Shown here: one piece after another, positions 16,921 through 27,678 of the stretch
Numbering within the stretch: the stretch's first letter is position 1
How the letters are laid out: every line of letters begins with the position of its first letter
NCBI RefSeq assembly: GCF_013386165.1
Contig: NZ_JACAOS010000018.1
Span: 533,382-597,381, forward strand
Length of the DNA stretch: 64,000 nt
Reading direction: 5' to 3'
Origin: Pseudomonas gingeri
GTDB taxonomy: Bacteria; Pseudomonadota; Gammaproteobacteria; Pseudomonadales; Pseudomonadaceae
Made by a program: the position numbers and the translations under genes
Notes under the pieces: generated by a model
The model's input: only the letters and a program-made list of their open reading frames with translations
What the model was told of the DNA's origin: nothing
The model's database searches: none

Positions 16921-18176
16921 GCGGATTGCTTGTCCGTTTTCAGGGTGGGACGGGCCAGCCACTCACGGCCCTTGAGCATGCCGCGCCAGTACAGCGGCGG
17001 CAGGATCCGTTCCTTCAGCCACCAGGCCAGGCGCGTCGGTTTGCGCCCGTCGAGCAACCAGGGGGCGAACGTCGGAGCCAGCTTGCCACCGTAGGTGAAT
17101 TCGGCGAGGACGATCTTGCCGCGCTCCACGGTCAGCGGGCAGGAACCGTAACCATCGTAGGTGGCTTGCCGAGGCAAACGGCCGAGGGCCACCAGCACGT
17201 TATTGGCCACCACCGGCGCCTGCTTGCGCGCGGCGGCGGCGGTCTTGGCGTTGCTGGTGTTGGTCACATCGCCGAGGCCGTGGATATTGGCGAACTGACG
17301 GTGTTGCAGCGTCGCCGGATCGACGTCGACCCAGCCGGCGGCATCGGCCAGGGGGCTGGCGCGAATAAAGTCCGGGGCCACCTGTGGCGGTACCACATGC
17401 AGCATATCGAATGAGCGCACCAGGGTTTCCCGCGTACCGTCGGCCAGGGTGCGGGCGAAGGTCGCCTTTTTGGCCGGGCCGTCGACCGCCACCAGGCTGT
17501 GACCGAATTGCAGGTCGATCGCGTACTTGTGGATGTACTCCATCAGCGCCGGTACATAGTCGGCGACGCCGAACAGCACCGCGCCAGCGTTGAAGAAACG
17601 CGCATTGATCCGCTCCAGGCGTCCACGCTTGAGCCAGTGATCGCAGGACAGGTACAAGGCCTTCTGCGGCGCCCCGGCGCATTTGATCGGCATCGGCGGC
17701 TGGCTGAACAGGGCCTCGCCTTCCTGAAGTTCCTGCACCAGTTTCCAGGTGTAGGGCGCGAGGTCGTAGCGGTAGTTGGAGGTCACGCCATTGCGTCCGA
17801 GGGTCTCTTCGAGCCCATCGATGGCCGCCCAGTCCAGCTTCAGGCCGGGGCAGACGATCAACTGTTCGTAACCGACCCGGCTCTGGTCGGTGAGGACCAC
17901 TTCGTGACCGTGGGGGCCGAAGGCGCTGACCGCCGCCTTGATCCAGCGCACGCCACGGGGAATCAGCGCGGCCAGGGGCCGGGCGGTCGACTCGGGGCGA
18001 AACACCCCGGCGCCGACCATCGTCCAGCCGGGTTGGTAATAGTGGGTGTCGGCCGGGTCGATAATCGCGATATCCAGGTCCGGTGCCCGGGCCAGCAGGC
18101 TGGCGGCCACGGCGATACCGGCCGCGCCGGCGCCGATGATCAGGATCTGGTGATGGGAAACGGCAGTCGAAGACAT
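16917..18176 (-). CDS. sqr: Sulfide:quinone oxidoreductase (SQR)
   Basis: A 419-residue FAD flavoprotein that would oxidise sulfide to sulfane sulfur and pass electrons to quinone at the inner membrane. The Rossmann motif ILIIGAGAAGIAVAASLLA is at 11-29, the HYYQPGWT segment typical of type II SQRs at about 45-52, and C109 (VCPGL) and C166 (IKCAGAPQKALYLSCDH) are candidates for the redox cysteines. ATG 18176 is used; the frame begins nine codons earlier without a ribosome site. It follows the persulfide dioxygenase by 16 bases and overlaps the exporter gene. Confidence 0.9.
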   Translation of the reverse strand: MSSTAVSHHQILIIGAGAAGIAVAASLLARAPDLDIAIIDPADTHYYQPGWTMVGAGVFRPESTARPLAALIPRGVRWIKAAVSAFGPHGHEVVLTDQSRVGYEQLIVCPGLKLDWAAIDGLEETLGRNGVTSNYRYDLAPYTWKLVQELQEGEALFSQPPMPIKCAGAPQKALYLSCDHWLKRGRLERINARFFNAGAVLFGVADYVPALMEYIHKYAIDLQFGHSLVAVDGPAKKATFARTLADGTRETLVRSFDMLHVVPPQVAPDFIRASPLADAAGWVDVDPATLQHRQFANIHGLGDVTNTSNAKTAAAARKQAPVVANNVLVALGRLPRQATYDGYGSCPLTVERGKIVLAEFTYGGKLAPTFAPWLLDGRKPTRLAWWLKERILPPLYWRGMLKGREWLARPTLKTDKQSA

Positions 18177-18192
18177 GGTGTCGGGTCCTGGT

Positions 18193-19077
18193 TCAGAGGG
18201 CATTGAGCGGGATCTTCAGATAGCGCACGCCGTTGGCTTCGGGCTCGGGCAACTGGCCGCTGCGCATATTGACCTGCACCGCCGGCAGCATCAGCACCGG
18301 CATATCGAGCGTCGCATCACGGGCTTCGCGCATGCTGACGAAGGCGTCCTCGTCGATGCCCTCATGGATATGGATATTGTTGGCGCGCTGTTCGGCGACG
18401 GTGGTCATGTAGCGCAGTTCGCGGCCGCCCGGCAGGTAGTCGTGGCACATGAACAGCCGGGTCTGAGCCGGCAGTGCCAGCAGTTGCCGGATCGAGCGGT
18501 AGAGGGTGCGGGCATCGGCGCCGGGGAAGTCGCAGCGGGCGGTGCCGTAGTCGGGCATGAACAGGGTGTCGCCGACAAAGGCGATCAGTTCGTCGCCGGA
18601 CTCGATCAGGTAGCTCATGCAGGCCGGGGTATGTCCCGGCGTGTGCAGGGCGCGGGCCTTCAGGGTGCCGATAGTGAACTCGGCGCTGTCACCGAGCAGC
18701 ACGTCGAACTGGCTGCCGTCGCGGTGGAAGTCAGAACCTTCATGGAAGAGTTCGCCGAAGACCTGCTGGACCACGGTGATATGGCTGCCGATGGCGACCT
18801 TGGCGCCCAGCTGTTCCTTCAAATAGGCCGCCGCCGAGAGGTGATCGGCGTGCACGTGGGTTTCCAGGATCCATTCCACCTGCGCGTCCAGTTCGCGGAC
18901 CCGGGCGATCAGCCGATCGGCTGACGCGGTGCGGGTGCGCCCGGACTTGGGATCGTAGTCGAGGACGCTGTCGATCAGCGCACAGCGGCGGGTGCTGGTG
19001 TCCAGTACCAGGTAGCTGATGGTCCAGGTGTCGGGATCGAAAAAGGCTTCTACGGCTAGCTTGTCGCCAAAGGTCAT
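18193..19077 (-). CDS. pdo: Persulfide dioxygenase (metallo-beta-lactamase fold)
   Basis: A 294-residue MBL-fold protein of the ETHE1/PDO2 type, oxidising glutathione persulfide to sulfite. The motif H74-x-H76-x-D78-H79 is present (LETHVHADHLSAA), followed by the TPGHTPAC and FVGDTLFMPDYGTARCDFPG blocks and a late MCHDY histidine, giving the mononuclear iron site. GGAG precedes ATG 19077. It is the first gene of the pdo-sqr-tauE operon and divergent from fisR, with a sigma54-like promoter upstream. In P. putida a PDO of this type has been studied. Confidence 0.92.
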   Translation of the reverse strand: MTFGDKLAVEAFFDPDTWTISYLVLDTSTRRCALIDSVLDYDPKSGRTRTASADRLIARVRELDAQVEWILETHVHADHLSAAAYLKEQLGAKVAIGSHITVVQQVFGELFHEGSDFHRDGSQFDVLLGDSAEFTIGTLKARALHTPGHTPACMSYLIESGDELIAFVGDTLFMPDYGTARCDFPGADARTLYRSIRQLLALPAQTRLFMCHDYLPGGRELRYMTTVAEQRANNIHIHEGIDEDAFVSMREARDATLDMPVLMLPAVQVNMRSGQLPEPEANGVRYLKIPLNAL

Positions 19078-19157
19078 TGCGGACTCCGGATGTCGTCGGC
19101 GGGTATTGGGCTCCTACAGGGTGTGTGCTCAATATCCCGTTCCTGTCTGTCAGATAG

Positions 19158-19173
19158 ATCAATAAGCATGCCA
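19158..19173 (-). promoter_or_regulatory. Sigma54 (-24/-12) promoter of pdo-sqr
   Basis: The minus strand reads TGGCATGCTTATTGAT, close to the consensus TGGCACG-N4-TTGCW, with GG and GA ten bases apart. It lies 80-95 bases upstream of pdo, as expected for a FisR-activated operon. Confidence 0.65.
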
Positions 19174-19263
19174 AACTATGATTTTGATTTTTACGAGTCA
19201 TTGCTGATTTATATCAACCTGTTCGACGAAATTTTGTGATTCGTAAACGTGTGTCAGAACAAT

Positions 19264-19301
19264 TGGCAGTCATTTTGGCAGTTGATGGCAGTCAATGGCA
19301 G
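19264..19301. repeat. Four phased TGGCAG repeats upstream of fisR
   Basis: TGGCAG occurs at 19264, 19276, 19286 and 19296, spaced 12, 10 and 10 bases apart, about one helical turn. They end 46 bases before the fisR start and about 90 bases from the sigma54 site, where upstream activator sites are expected. Confidence 0.7.
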
Positions 19302-19347
19302 AAAGCCCGCGCATGCAGTAAGCTCCTGCTTCCATCCGGGAGTTGCC

Positions 19348-20667
<1,320 letters not shown>

Positions 20668-20712
20668 GAACCCGGCCAGGTGCAGCAACTGCCACTTCTG
20701 CACCGCTGCAGT

Positions 20713-21699
20713 TCAATCGTTCGTCAGCAGTGCATTGGCGAAGAGCGTCGGGTCGGCATTGCCCCCTGACAACACCAGCACCGCGCAACGGCCTTCCAGC
20801 GCGATGCGTCCGGCCAGCAGCGCCGCGAGGCCGACCACGCCGCCCGGTTCCACCACCAGCTTGAGGTTTTCGAAGGCCCATCTCAGGGCGAAGCGAACCT
20901 CGGCATCGGTCACCGTCAGTGCGCCAGTCAATAGCCGGCGATTGATCTCGAAAGTCAGTTCGCCCGGCGCCGCCGTCAGGATCGCATCACAGATCGAGTG
21001 TCCGCCTGGCACGATATTTTGTCGGCTGCCCGCCGCCAGGGAGCGCCCGGTATCGTCGAAGCCATCCGGCTCCACCGCATAGATCGCGATCTCGGGAAAC
21101 TGGCTGTGCAGGGCCACGCTGACCCCGGCAATCAGGCCGCCACCGCCGCAGGGCACCAGGGCCACCTCGGGACGCAGGCCCAGGGCCTGGGCCTGACGGG
21201 CGATTTCCAGCCCCAGGGTGCCCTGGCCGGCCATCACCCGTGGATCGTCGTAGGGCTTGACCAGCACCGCGCCGCTTTCGGCGGTCAGTGTCGCGGCGAT
21301 GGCCTCGCGGTCTTCCGTCTCGCGGTCGAACAGCACCACTTGGGCACCATATTCGCGGGTGCGGCGGATCTTCAAGGCGGGCGCATCCCTGGGCATCAGG
21401 ATCGTCGCCCGGATACCCAGCAGCTTGGCGGCGCAGGCCACGCCCTGGGCGTGGTTGCCGGACGAGAAGGCCAGCACGCCACGGGCGCGTTCTTCGGGGC
21501 TCAGGCTGGCGAGGGTGTTGTAGGCGCCGCGGAACTTGAACGAGCCGGTTCTTTGCAGCACTTCCGGCTTGACCAATACCCGGCCCTGGCACTGTTCATT
21601 CAGGCTGTGGAACTCCAGCAAGGGCGTTTCCACGGCGTGACCCTGGAGTCGAAGGGCGGCCTGTTCGATATCGGCCAGTTGAATGGGGTGTGAGGTCAT
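20713..21699 (-). CDS. PLP-dependent threonine/serine dehydratase-like enzyme
   Basis: A 328-residue fold-type II PLP enzyme, about the size of catabolic threonine dehydratase, serine racemase and hydroxyaspartate dehydratase. K55 in GSFKFRGAYN forms the Schiff base, and the phosphate-binding loop PCGGGGLIAG is present. No C-terminal ACT domain follows, so it is not the biosynthetic IlvA form. AGGAG precedes ATG 21699. The divergent LysR gene is probably its regulator. Substrate choice among Thr, Ser and 3-hydroxyaspartate cannot be made from sequence alone. Confidence 0.85.
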   Translation of the reverse strand: MTSHPIQLADIEQAALRLQGHAVETPLLEFHSLNEQCQGRVLVKPEVLQRTGSFKFRGAYNTLASLSPEERARGVLAFSSGNHAQGVACAAKLLGIRATILMPRDAPALKIRRTREYGAQVVLFDRETEDREAIAATLTAESGAVLVKPYDDPRVMAGQGTLGLEIARQAQALGLRPEVALVPCGGGGLIAGVSVALHSQFPEIAIYAVEPDGFDDTGRSLAAGSRQNIVPGGHSICDAILTAAPGELTFEINRRLLTGALTVTDAEVRFALRWAFENLKLVVEPGGVVGLAALLAGRIALEGRCAVLVLSGGNADPTLFANALLTND

Positions 21700-21793
21700 G
21701 TCGCGCTCCTGGGTGTGCAAAGGGCTAATCTGCGGTTTTCCACGACCATTGAAAAGCGCTTGTTCGCGGTGTTGAACAACGTAAAATCCGTGG

Positions 21794-22666
21794 ATGGACA
21801 CTCAATTTCTCGAAACCTTCCTGGCGGTGATCGACTGCGGTTCCATTGCGGCGGCAGCACGCCAGTTGGATCTGGCGCCGACCACCGTGGCCCAGCAGGT
21901 CAAGGCCCTGGAAAAACAGCTCGGCAACGCTTTGCTCAGGCGCAGCGGGCATACCGTGAAGCCGACCGCGGCGGCCCATCGGATCGTCGAACGGGCTCGG
22001 TTGATTGTTCGCGAAGCCCGCGATCTGCGCGCCAGTGCTTCCAGTGGTGTGCTGCCGGTCGGGCCCCTGCGCCTGGGCGCGACCCAATATGCGCTGATGC
22101 AGATGCTGCCGCCGGCGCTGCATGAGTGGCGTCGACGTTATCCCGAGATTGAAATCTATATCGAGCCTGGCAACTCCCAGGAACTGATGGAGCAGGTGGT
22201 GAGTGGCGACCTGGACGCGGCGTTGATCGTGCATCCGTTGTTCGCCTTGCCCAAGAGTTGCGAGTGGGTCGCGCTGGTGGAGGAGCCGCTGATGTTGATC
22301 ACCCCGGCGGCGATGCAGGTCGACGACGTGCTGGCGACCATCGCCAGGGAGCCTTTTATCCGCTTCAGCCGCAAGGTGGTCGGCGGCAAGTTGGTGGAGG
22401 CGTATCTGCAAGGTCATGGCCTCAAGCCCCAGTCGCAGTTCGAGCTGGATGGCATCGACATCATCGTCAAGTTTGTCGCCGAGGGCTTGGGCGTGGCGCT
22501 GGTGCCGGACCGTCCGGCGGCCAATCACGAGGCGCAAGGGGTACGCCGCTGGGAAGTCCCGGCGCCGAGGTTGTTTCGTACCCTGGGAATTGTCTGGCAG
22601 CGCGCGTCGGTACGGGCGCCGTTGGTGCTGGCGTTGAATGAGTTGATGGCTGAGTCAGGGGCCTAG
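21794..22666 (+). CDS. LysR-family regulator (divergent from dehydratase)
   Basis: A 290-residue LysR protein with an N-terminal winged helix (LETFLAVIDCGSIAAAARQLDLAPTTVAQQVKALEKQLGNALL) and a periplasmic-binding-like effector domain. It is divergent from the PLP dehydratase across 94 bases, the classical arrangement for a LysR regulator and its target. The inducer is presumably the amino acid substrate of that enzyme, which is inference. Confidence 0.88.
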   Translation: MDTQFLETFLAVIDCGSIAAAARQLDLAPTTVAQQVKALEKQLGNALLRRSGHTVKPTAAAHRIVERARLIVREARDLRASASSGVLPVGPLRLGATQYALMQMLPPALHEWRRRYPEIEIYIEPGNSQELMEQVVSGDLDAALIVHPLFALPKSCEWVALVEEPLMLITPAAMQVDDVLATIAREPFIRFSRKVVGGKLVEAYLQGHGLKPQSQFELDGIDIIVKFVAEGLGVALVPDRPAANHEAQGVRRWEVPAPRLFRTLGIVWQRASVRAPLVLALNELMAESGA

Positions 22667-22766
22667 TCAGCTGTAGCCGCGGCGAAGGCGATATCAGGTC
22701 GTGCGCGGTTTTGTGGTGAACCCTGATGCGAGCCAGTCAGGAACAATCTCAAGCCTGGCCGAGATT

Positions 22767-22899
22767 TGTGGCGAGCGGGCTTGCCCGCGCTCGGCTGCGA
22801 AGCAGTCGTAAAACCGATCACCGTGTTCTACCTGATACACCACGATCACTGGTTTCAGGGCCGCTTCGCTGCCCAGCGCGGGCAAGCCCGCTCGCCACA
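22767..22899. repeat. Long REPIN (TGTGGCGAGCGGGC class, about 133 bp)
   Basis: The outer arms TGTGGCGAGCGGGCTTGCCC and its inverse GGGCAAGCCCGCTCGCCACA bound a spacer with inner inverse segments (GAAGCAG / CCGCTTCGC). The same plan and sequence recur at 37982-38115; the single palindrome at 3343 is its arm. Confidence 0.88.
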
Positions 22900-22946
22900 A
22901 GAAAGACCGTGCCAGGGTTGAGGTTTTTTTAAGCCTCGGGCATTCG

Positions 22947-24347
22947 TCAAACCAACGGCGCGATATTCAACCGGGTCGAACACGCCAGCAACGAACGCCG
23001 CTGCGTCGCGGCATACAGCTGCAACTCATCGATGGTTTCACGGCCCAGGGCCTGGTGGAACTGCTCTCGGTTGGAACTGCCGGCGTAATGCGCCTGGGCG
23101 TCATCCCCCAGGTTCGACTGGAAGATCCCCGCCGCACTCACCGGCAGGAAGTCCTCGTACACCAAAGGCTCGAAACACACCTGGCCGGCTTCGATCAGCG
23201 CTTCCAGTTCCCCCAACGGCAGTTCGCTGCTGCGCGCGGCAATGCCTTTCTCGGTCGGAAAATAACGGAAGTACGCCAGGCCCTGCTTGCGCATCTCGCT
23301 GTAGTTGTCGGGGAAAGCTTTGAAGGTGTTCGCCATGATCTGGTTGTAACGCGCGGCATTGGCCTCGCTGGGGAACTCACCGAGTTCCTCCCGTGCGGCG
23401 TTCAGCAAGCGGTCGTAGAGCAGGCGACCCTTGGGCGTCAGTGCCGCGCCGCGTTGTTCGATTTCGCCGAAGCGGGCCGAGTGGCTACCGGTTTCGCTGG
23501 CGTCCTGGCCGATAAAGGTGATGGCTTCCTCCAGCGCCTTGAAGCTGGTCTGGCGCAACAGGATCGGGCACTCGCGGCGCGGCGGGCCTTCGATCACCGC
23601 CTTGGGGGTGATGCCCTTGTCCGGCATGGCGTTCTGTACGGCGTCGATGTCCAGGGTGCGCGGGGTCAGGTGGTTGATATGCGGCCCCCTGAAGGCCACC
23701 ACGTCGGCAATCAGCCGGTGCTGGGCATTGAGCTTCTGGTACTCGTCCAGGGACACCGTGGCGCTGTTGTGCCAGCGGAAGGTTTCCAGCGCCTGCTGGA
23801 CAAATTCGGCGGCATCGGCTGAGTCGAGGCCGCCGTTCATCTCGGCCTTTTCGATCAGTTCGATGGCGCGTGGGGTGAAGATATTCCGTCGGCTGAGGAT
23901 CCACTCGGCGAATTCCCGCAGGCCGTCTTCCTCGATCAGTTCCAGGCGCAGCAGCGAGGTGAAGACGCGGAACGGGCTGGCTTGCAAGGCCGTTTCATGC
24001 ACGGCGCGAAAGGCCGTGGAGTGCACCGGCACACCGGCCGGCGTCAGGTCGTAATAACCCACCGGCTCCATGCCCATCACCGCGAACAGTCGACCCAGGG
24101 TCGCCAGTTCCGCAGCCGTGCCGACACGAATGGCGCCGTGGCGCTCCATGTCCAGGCGACGGATCTCGCCGGTCTGCCGCAGGCTTTCGGCCACCTGGGC
24201 ATTGTCGCCCAGCACCTGTTCGTTGATCTGCGCGACCAACTCCATCAAGGCGCCGTAGAGCGGCACTTCAGTCTTGTACATCTGCGACATGGCACGGGAA
24301 AATTGCGCGCGGATTTCGTCGGGGTGGGCGAAGACAGCGGTGCTCAT
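22947..24347 (-). CDS. hglS: 2-oxoadipate dioxygenase/decarboxylase (HglS, DUF1338)
   Basis: A 466-residue DUF1338 protein of the YdcJ/HglS type. HglS converts 2-oxoadipate to 2-hydroxyglutarate in the D-lysine catabolic route of Pseudomonas, using a mononuclear iron. The metal and substrate residues described for this family, H70, R74 and H226, fall at exactly these positions (RRLDMERHGAIR; GPHINHLTPR), with the metal glutamate near 295 (RFGEIEQRG). ATG 24347 has GGAG ten bases upstream. No other lysine genes are adjacent. A REPIN lies beyond its 3' end. Confidence 0.9.
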   Translation of the reverse strand: MSTAVFAHPDEIRAQFSRAMSQMYKTEVPLYGALMELVAQINEQVLGDNAQVAESLRQTGEIRRLDMERHGAIRVGTAAELATLGRLFAVMGMEPVGYYDLTPAGVPVHSTAFRAVHETALQASPFRVFTSLLRLELIEEDGLREFAEWILSRRNIFTPRAIELIEKAEMNGGLDSADAAEFVQQALETFRWHNSATVSLDEYQKLNAQHRLIADVVAFRGPHINHLTPRTLDIDAVQNAMPDKGITPKAVIEGPPRRECPILLRQTSFKALEEAITFIGQDASETGSHSARFGEIEQRGAALTPKGRLLYDRLLNAAREELGEFPSEANAARYNQIMANTFKAFPDNYSEMRKQGLAYFRYFPTEKGIAARSSELPLGELEALIEAGQVCFEPLVYEDFLPVSAAGIFQSNLGDDAQAHYAGSSNREQFHQALGRETIDELQLYAATQRRSLLACSTRLNIAPLV

Positions 24348-24487
24348 GAGGGGGGTACTCCGCAAAATCGGGATGACTGGACTTGGGCTGAATTCTGCGG
24401 GTGGTGGGGGACGGGTTCAAACGAATTAAGGTCCAGGGATCATTCCAAAAAGGACTGACCTCGGCCCAAACGGTCGGAATAGCGTGG

Positions 24488-25252
24488 TCAACCTTTCACA
24501 TAACGGCTCGGTACTTCACCCAGCACGCGCTTGAACATGGCGCCGAAGGCATTGCCGTTGGCGTAACCCAACTCCCGGGCGATCTGCCCCAGCGGATGGC
24601 CCTGGGCCAATTGACACACCGCTTCGGCGATACGCAGTTGCTGGCGCCACTGGTTGAAGCTCAAGCCGGTTTCATCGCGAAAACGTCGGCGCAAGGTACG
24701 CACGCTGGCGCCGATGCGTTCGCTCCAGTCTTCGAGGGTGGCCGGGTTGGCGGGGTTGTCGAGCAGCAGTTCGCAGACCTTGAGCAGGCGTTTGTCGCGG
24801 GGCAGCGGCAGGCTGCAGCCTTCGGTGGGCGGGGCCTGGATCAGGCGCTGCAGCAGCAGCGGGGTGATCAGCGCGGTATCCGCTTCGGGTTCGAGCAGCA
24901 CCAGGATCAGTTCGCGCAACAGCGGCTCGACCTTGATCAAGCGGCAGGTCAGCCAGTGGGCTGGCAGTTGGTCACTCTCCACATACAGGGCGCGCATGGC
25001 GACGTCGCCGACCATATGCAATTCATGGTCGACCCCCGGCGCGATCCAGAAACCGTAGCCGGGCGGAATGGTCCAGGCCCCCAGGCGGGTCAGTACGCGG
25101 ATAACCCCCGCGGTCGCATGCACCAGTTGCCCGTATTCATGGCTGTGCCAGATTTCCCGCGCACCGTTGACATAGTCATAGGCCCTGGCCTGGGCCGGTT
25201 CAGTGAAACGACCGTGCTGCTCGGCAAAGCGTTTGCGCCAGATATTGTCCAT
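24488..25252 (-). CDS. AraC-family regulator with N-terminal cupin
   Basis: A 254-residue regulator. The N-terminal half is a cupin sensor (WHSHEYGQLVHATAGVIRVLT, IPPGYGFWIAPGVDHELHM), and the C-terminal half has the two AraC helix-turn-helices, ending GYANGNAFGAMFKRVLGEVPSRYV. It is divergent from the TonB receptor gene across 140 AT-rich bases with a Fur-like site, so it may control siderophore uptake. It also lies 140 bases downstream of hglS on the same strand, and control of that gene is the alternative. Confidence 0.87.
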   Translation of the reverse strand: MDNIWRKRFAEQHGRFTEPAQARAYDYVNGAREIWHSHEYGQLVHATAGVIRVLTRLGAWTIPPGYGFWIAPGVDHELHMVGDVAMRALYVESDQLPAHWLTCRLIKVEPLLRELILVLLEPEADTALITPLLLQRLIQAPPTEGCSLPLPRDKRLLKVCELLLDNPANPATLEDWSERIGASVRTLRRRFRDETGLSFNQWRQQLRIAEAVCQLAQGHPLGQIARELGYANGNAFGAMFKRVLGEVPSRYVKG

Positions 25253-25342
25253 TACGAATGGAATTCCAGAGAAGTGGCTTGAACGGCCATTAATTGACCC
25301 CTTTGCACAGAAGAATGACCGACCAGCGAATGAGATTCAATA

Positions 25343-25361
25343 TTAAATAAGACGCATTATC
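25343..25361. promoter_or_regulatory. Fur-like box between AraC gene and TonB receptor
   Basis: Twelve of 19 positions match the Fur consensus, including an exact CATTATC half (25355-25361). It lies 32-50 bases upstream of the receptor start. Confidence 0.6.
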
Positions 25362-25392
25362 AAAAAATAACGCTTCTGCGAAGGAATCAGTC

Positions 25393-27531
25393 ATGCCGCT
25401 CGCTTTGTCTTCGTCCGGGTTCTGTCTCTCTGGATTGGCCTCGGTCCTGCTGTTGTTGAACTCCCCGGCCTGGGCCGACGAGGCGCCGCTGACCCTGGGC
25501 ACCACTGCGGTGACCGCCAGCGAGGATGAACCGGCTGCCGGTCCGGTGCCGGGCTACGTGGCGCGCAAGACCGTGGTCGGGACCAAGACCGCGGCCAGCT
25601 TGCTGGAAACCCCGCAATCGATCTCGGTGGTGACCCGCCAGCAGATGGACGACCAGGCCGCGCAGACCCTCGACCAGGCGTTGCGCTATACCCCGGGCGT
25701 CTATTCCCAGGACAACGACCTGCGTTTCGACCAGCTGTCGATTCGCGGTTTCGATGCCGATTCCTACCTGGACGGACTCAAGCTCAACCGTACCACCTGG
25801 TTCGCCAACCCGCGTATTGACCCTTGGTTCCTCGAGCGTGTCGATGTCCTGCGCGGACCGGCCTCGGTGCTCTACGGGCAAAGCGGGCCGGGCGGGTTGG
25901 TGGACATGCAGAGCAAACAGCCGACGGACACGCCATTGCACGTGATCCAGGTCGGGGTCGGCAATGACGATCGTTACCAGGCCGGCTTCGATCTGGGTGG
26001 GCCGCTGGACGACCAGGGCAAGTTCAGCTATCGCCTGACGGGCCTGGGACGGATGGCCGATACCCAGACCGATCATATCCAGGAACAGCGTTTTGCCATT
26101 GCCCCGGCGGTGAGTTGGCAGATCGACGAGGACACTCGCCTGACGGTTCTGGCCAGCTATCAATACGACCCGCAAGGCGGCCTGTTCAACCCGGTTCCGG
26201 TGTACGGCTCGGTATTGCGCAATCCCAACGGCAACCTGAGCCCGAGCGACTACCTGGGCGACCCGAATCGCGACCGTTTCAAGCGCACCCAGTTTTCCCT
26301 TGGCTACCAGTTCAGCCACCGCTTCAACGATACCTGGACCTTCCGCCAGAACGCCCGTTACATGCACGACGATGTCGACTACTACCAGACCTCCCTGACC
26401 GGCCCCCTGGACGCCGACCTGCAGACCGCGCCGTTGTGGGCCAACGTCAACGACGAACACCTGGGCCAGTTCGCGCTGGATAACCAGTGGCAGGCCGATT
26501 TCGACACCGGGGCGATCAAGCACTCGGTACTCATGGGCGCCGACTGGCAGCGCCTGCAACAGCAGATCAGCCGCGGCGGTCAGTACTTCCCGAGCGCGAT
26601 CAATATCTACAACCCGAACTTCAGTGCCTTGCCGACAGTGCCGGTGACCACGTCGCAATACACCACCCAGAGCCAGTTCGGCGCCTATCTGCAGGATCAG
26701 CTCAGCCTCGACCACTGGCGCTGGCTGATCGGCGCCCGCCAGGACTGGGCGACCACCTATGACAACCAGGATGCCAAGTTGACCGGGGTGAACCTGAGCA
26801 ACACCCGCCAGCGCGACAGCAAACTCACCTGGCGTTCGGGCCTGAGCTATGTCTTCGACAATGGCCTGGCGCCCTATGTCAGCTACAGCGAATCGTTCCA
26901 GCCCCAGGTCGGTACCAACCGCGAGGGCAAGACCTTCGTGCCGACCACCGGCAAGCAGTATGAAGCCGGCATCAAGTACCAGCCCGTCGGCTCGCGCAGC
27001 CTCTACAGTGCGGCGGTGTTCGACCTGCGCCAGCAGAACGTCCTGACCACCGATGACGTGGACCCGAACTATTCGACCCAGAAGGGGGAAATCCGCTCCC
27101 GTGGCCTGGAACTGGAAGCCCATACCGAACTGACCGACAACCTCAGCCTGATTGGTTTCTACACCTGGATGGACCAGCGTGTCGTGCACTCCAACGACGG
27201 CGACCAGGGCGAGCATCCCACCGGCATTCCTGGCGAAAGCGCGTCATTGTGGGCCGACTACACCTTCCATGACGGAGCCCTCAAGGGCGTCGGCTTCGGC
27301 GGCGGAGCGCGCTACTTCGGGGTCAGCTACGGCAGCTCCGACAATCAGCTGAAGGTACCGGCGCGAACCCTGTTCGACGCCTCGGCCCACTACGACCTCG
27401 AACATTGGCGCCTGGCCCTCAATGCCAGCAACCTGTTCAACAAGGAATACCTGGCCTCTTGCAGCAACGGCTTCCTCTGCTACTGGGGCGCGACCCGCAC
27501 GCTCCAGGCCAGCGCGACCTATCGCTGGTAA
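25393..27531 (+). CDS. TonB-dependent siderophore receptor
   Basis: A 712-residue outer membrane receptor of the FhuA/FoxA type. It has a signal peptide (cleavage after SPAWA, about residue 28), then a plug domain starting near 65 (LLETPQSISVVTRQQMDDQ, LRGPASVLYGQSGPGGLVDMQSK) and a 22-strand barrel ending in YRW, an aromatic C-terminus. There is no N-terminal STN signalling domain, so it is not a transducer type; control more likely comes from Fur and the divergent AraC protein. The ligand is not evident; xenosiderophores of the ferrioxamine/ferrichrome kind are possible. Confidence 0.9.
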   Translation: MPLALSSSGFCLSGLASVLLLLNSPAWADEAPLTLGTTAVTASEDEPAAGPVPGYVARKTVVGTKTAASLLETPQSISVVTRQQMDDQAAQTLDQALRYTPGVYSQDNDLRFDQLSIRGFDADSYLDGLKLNRTTWFANPRIDPWFLERVDVLRGPASVLYGQSGPGGLVDMQSKQPTDTPLHVIQVGVGNDDRYQAGFDLGGPLDDQGKFSYRLTGLGRMADTQTDHIQEQRFAIAPAVSWQIDEDTRLTVLASYQYDPQGGLFNPVPVYGSVLRNPNGNLSPSDYLGDPNRDRFKRTQFSLGYQFSHRFNDTWTFRQNARYMHDDVDYYQTSLTGPLDADLQTAPLWANVNDEHLGQFALDNQWQADFDTGAIKHSVLMGADWQRLQQQISRGGQYFPSAINIYNPNFSALPTVPVTTSQYTTQSQFGAYLQDQLSLDHWRWLIGARQDWATTYDNQDAKLTGVNLSNTRQRDSKLTWRSGLSYVFDNGLAPYVSYSESFQPQVGTNREGKTFVPTTGKQYEAGIKYQPVGSRSLYSAAVFDLRQQNVLTTDDVDPNYSTQKGEIRSRGLELEAHTELTDNLSLIGFYTWMDQRVVHSNDGDQGEHPTGIPGESASLWADYTFHDGALKGVGFGGGARYFGVSYGSSDNQLKVPARTLFDASAHYDLEHWRLALNASNLFNKEYLASCSNGFLCYWGATRTLQASATYRW

Positions 27532-27678
27532 GTGCGCGAGTCCCTGGCGGTTTGTATCGGACTGTGTATGAGCCGGCTCTGGAAACATTGACTTAAGCTT
27601 GAGCGCCATCGGGACACAGAGGAGATACAGACGGGCGTTTAACTACGTCTACCCAATCCCCTCCGTGAGGAATAGAGC

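Noticed and set aside
25387..27216. A 609-codon open frame opposite the TonB receptor
   Set aside because: Composition artefact of the receptor's third-position GC; no signal, family or ribosome site.
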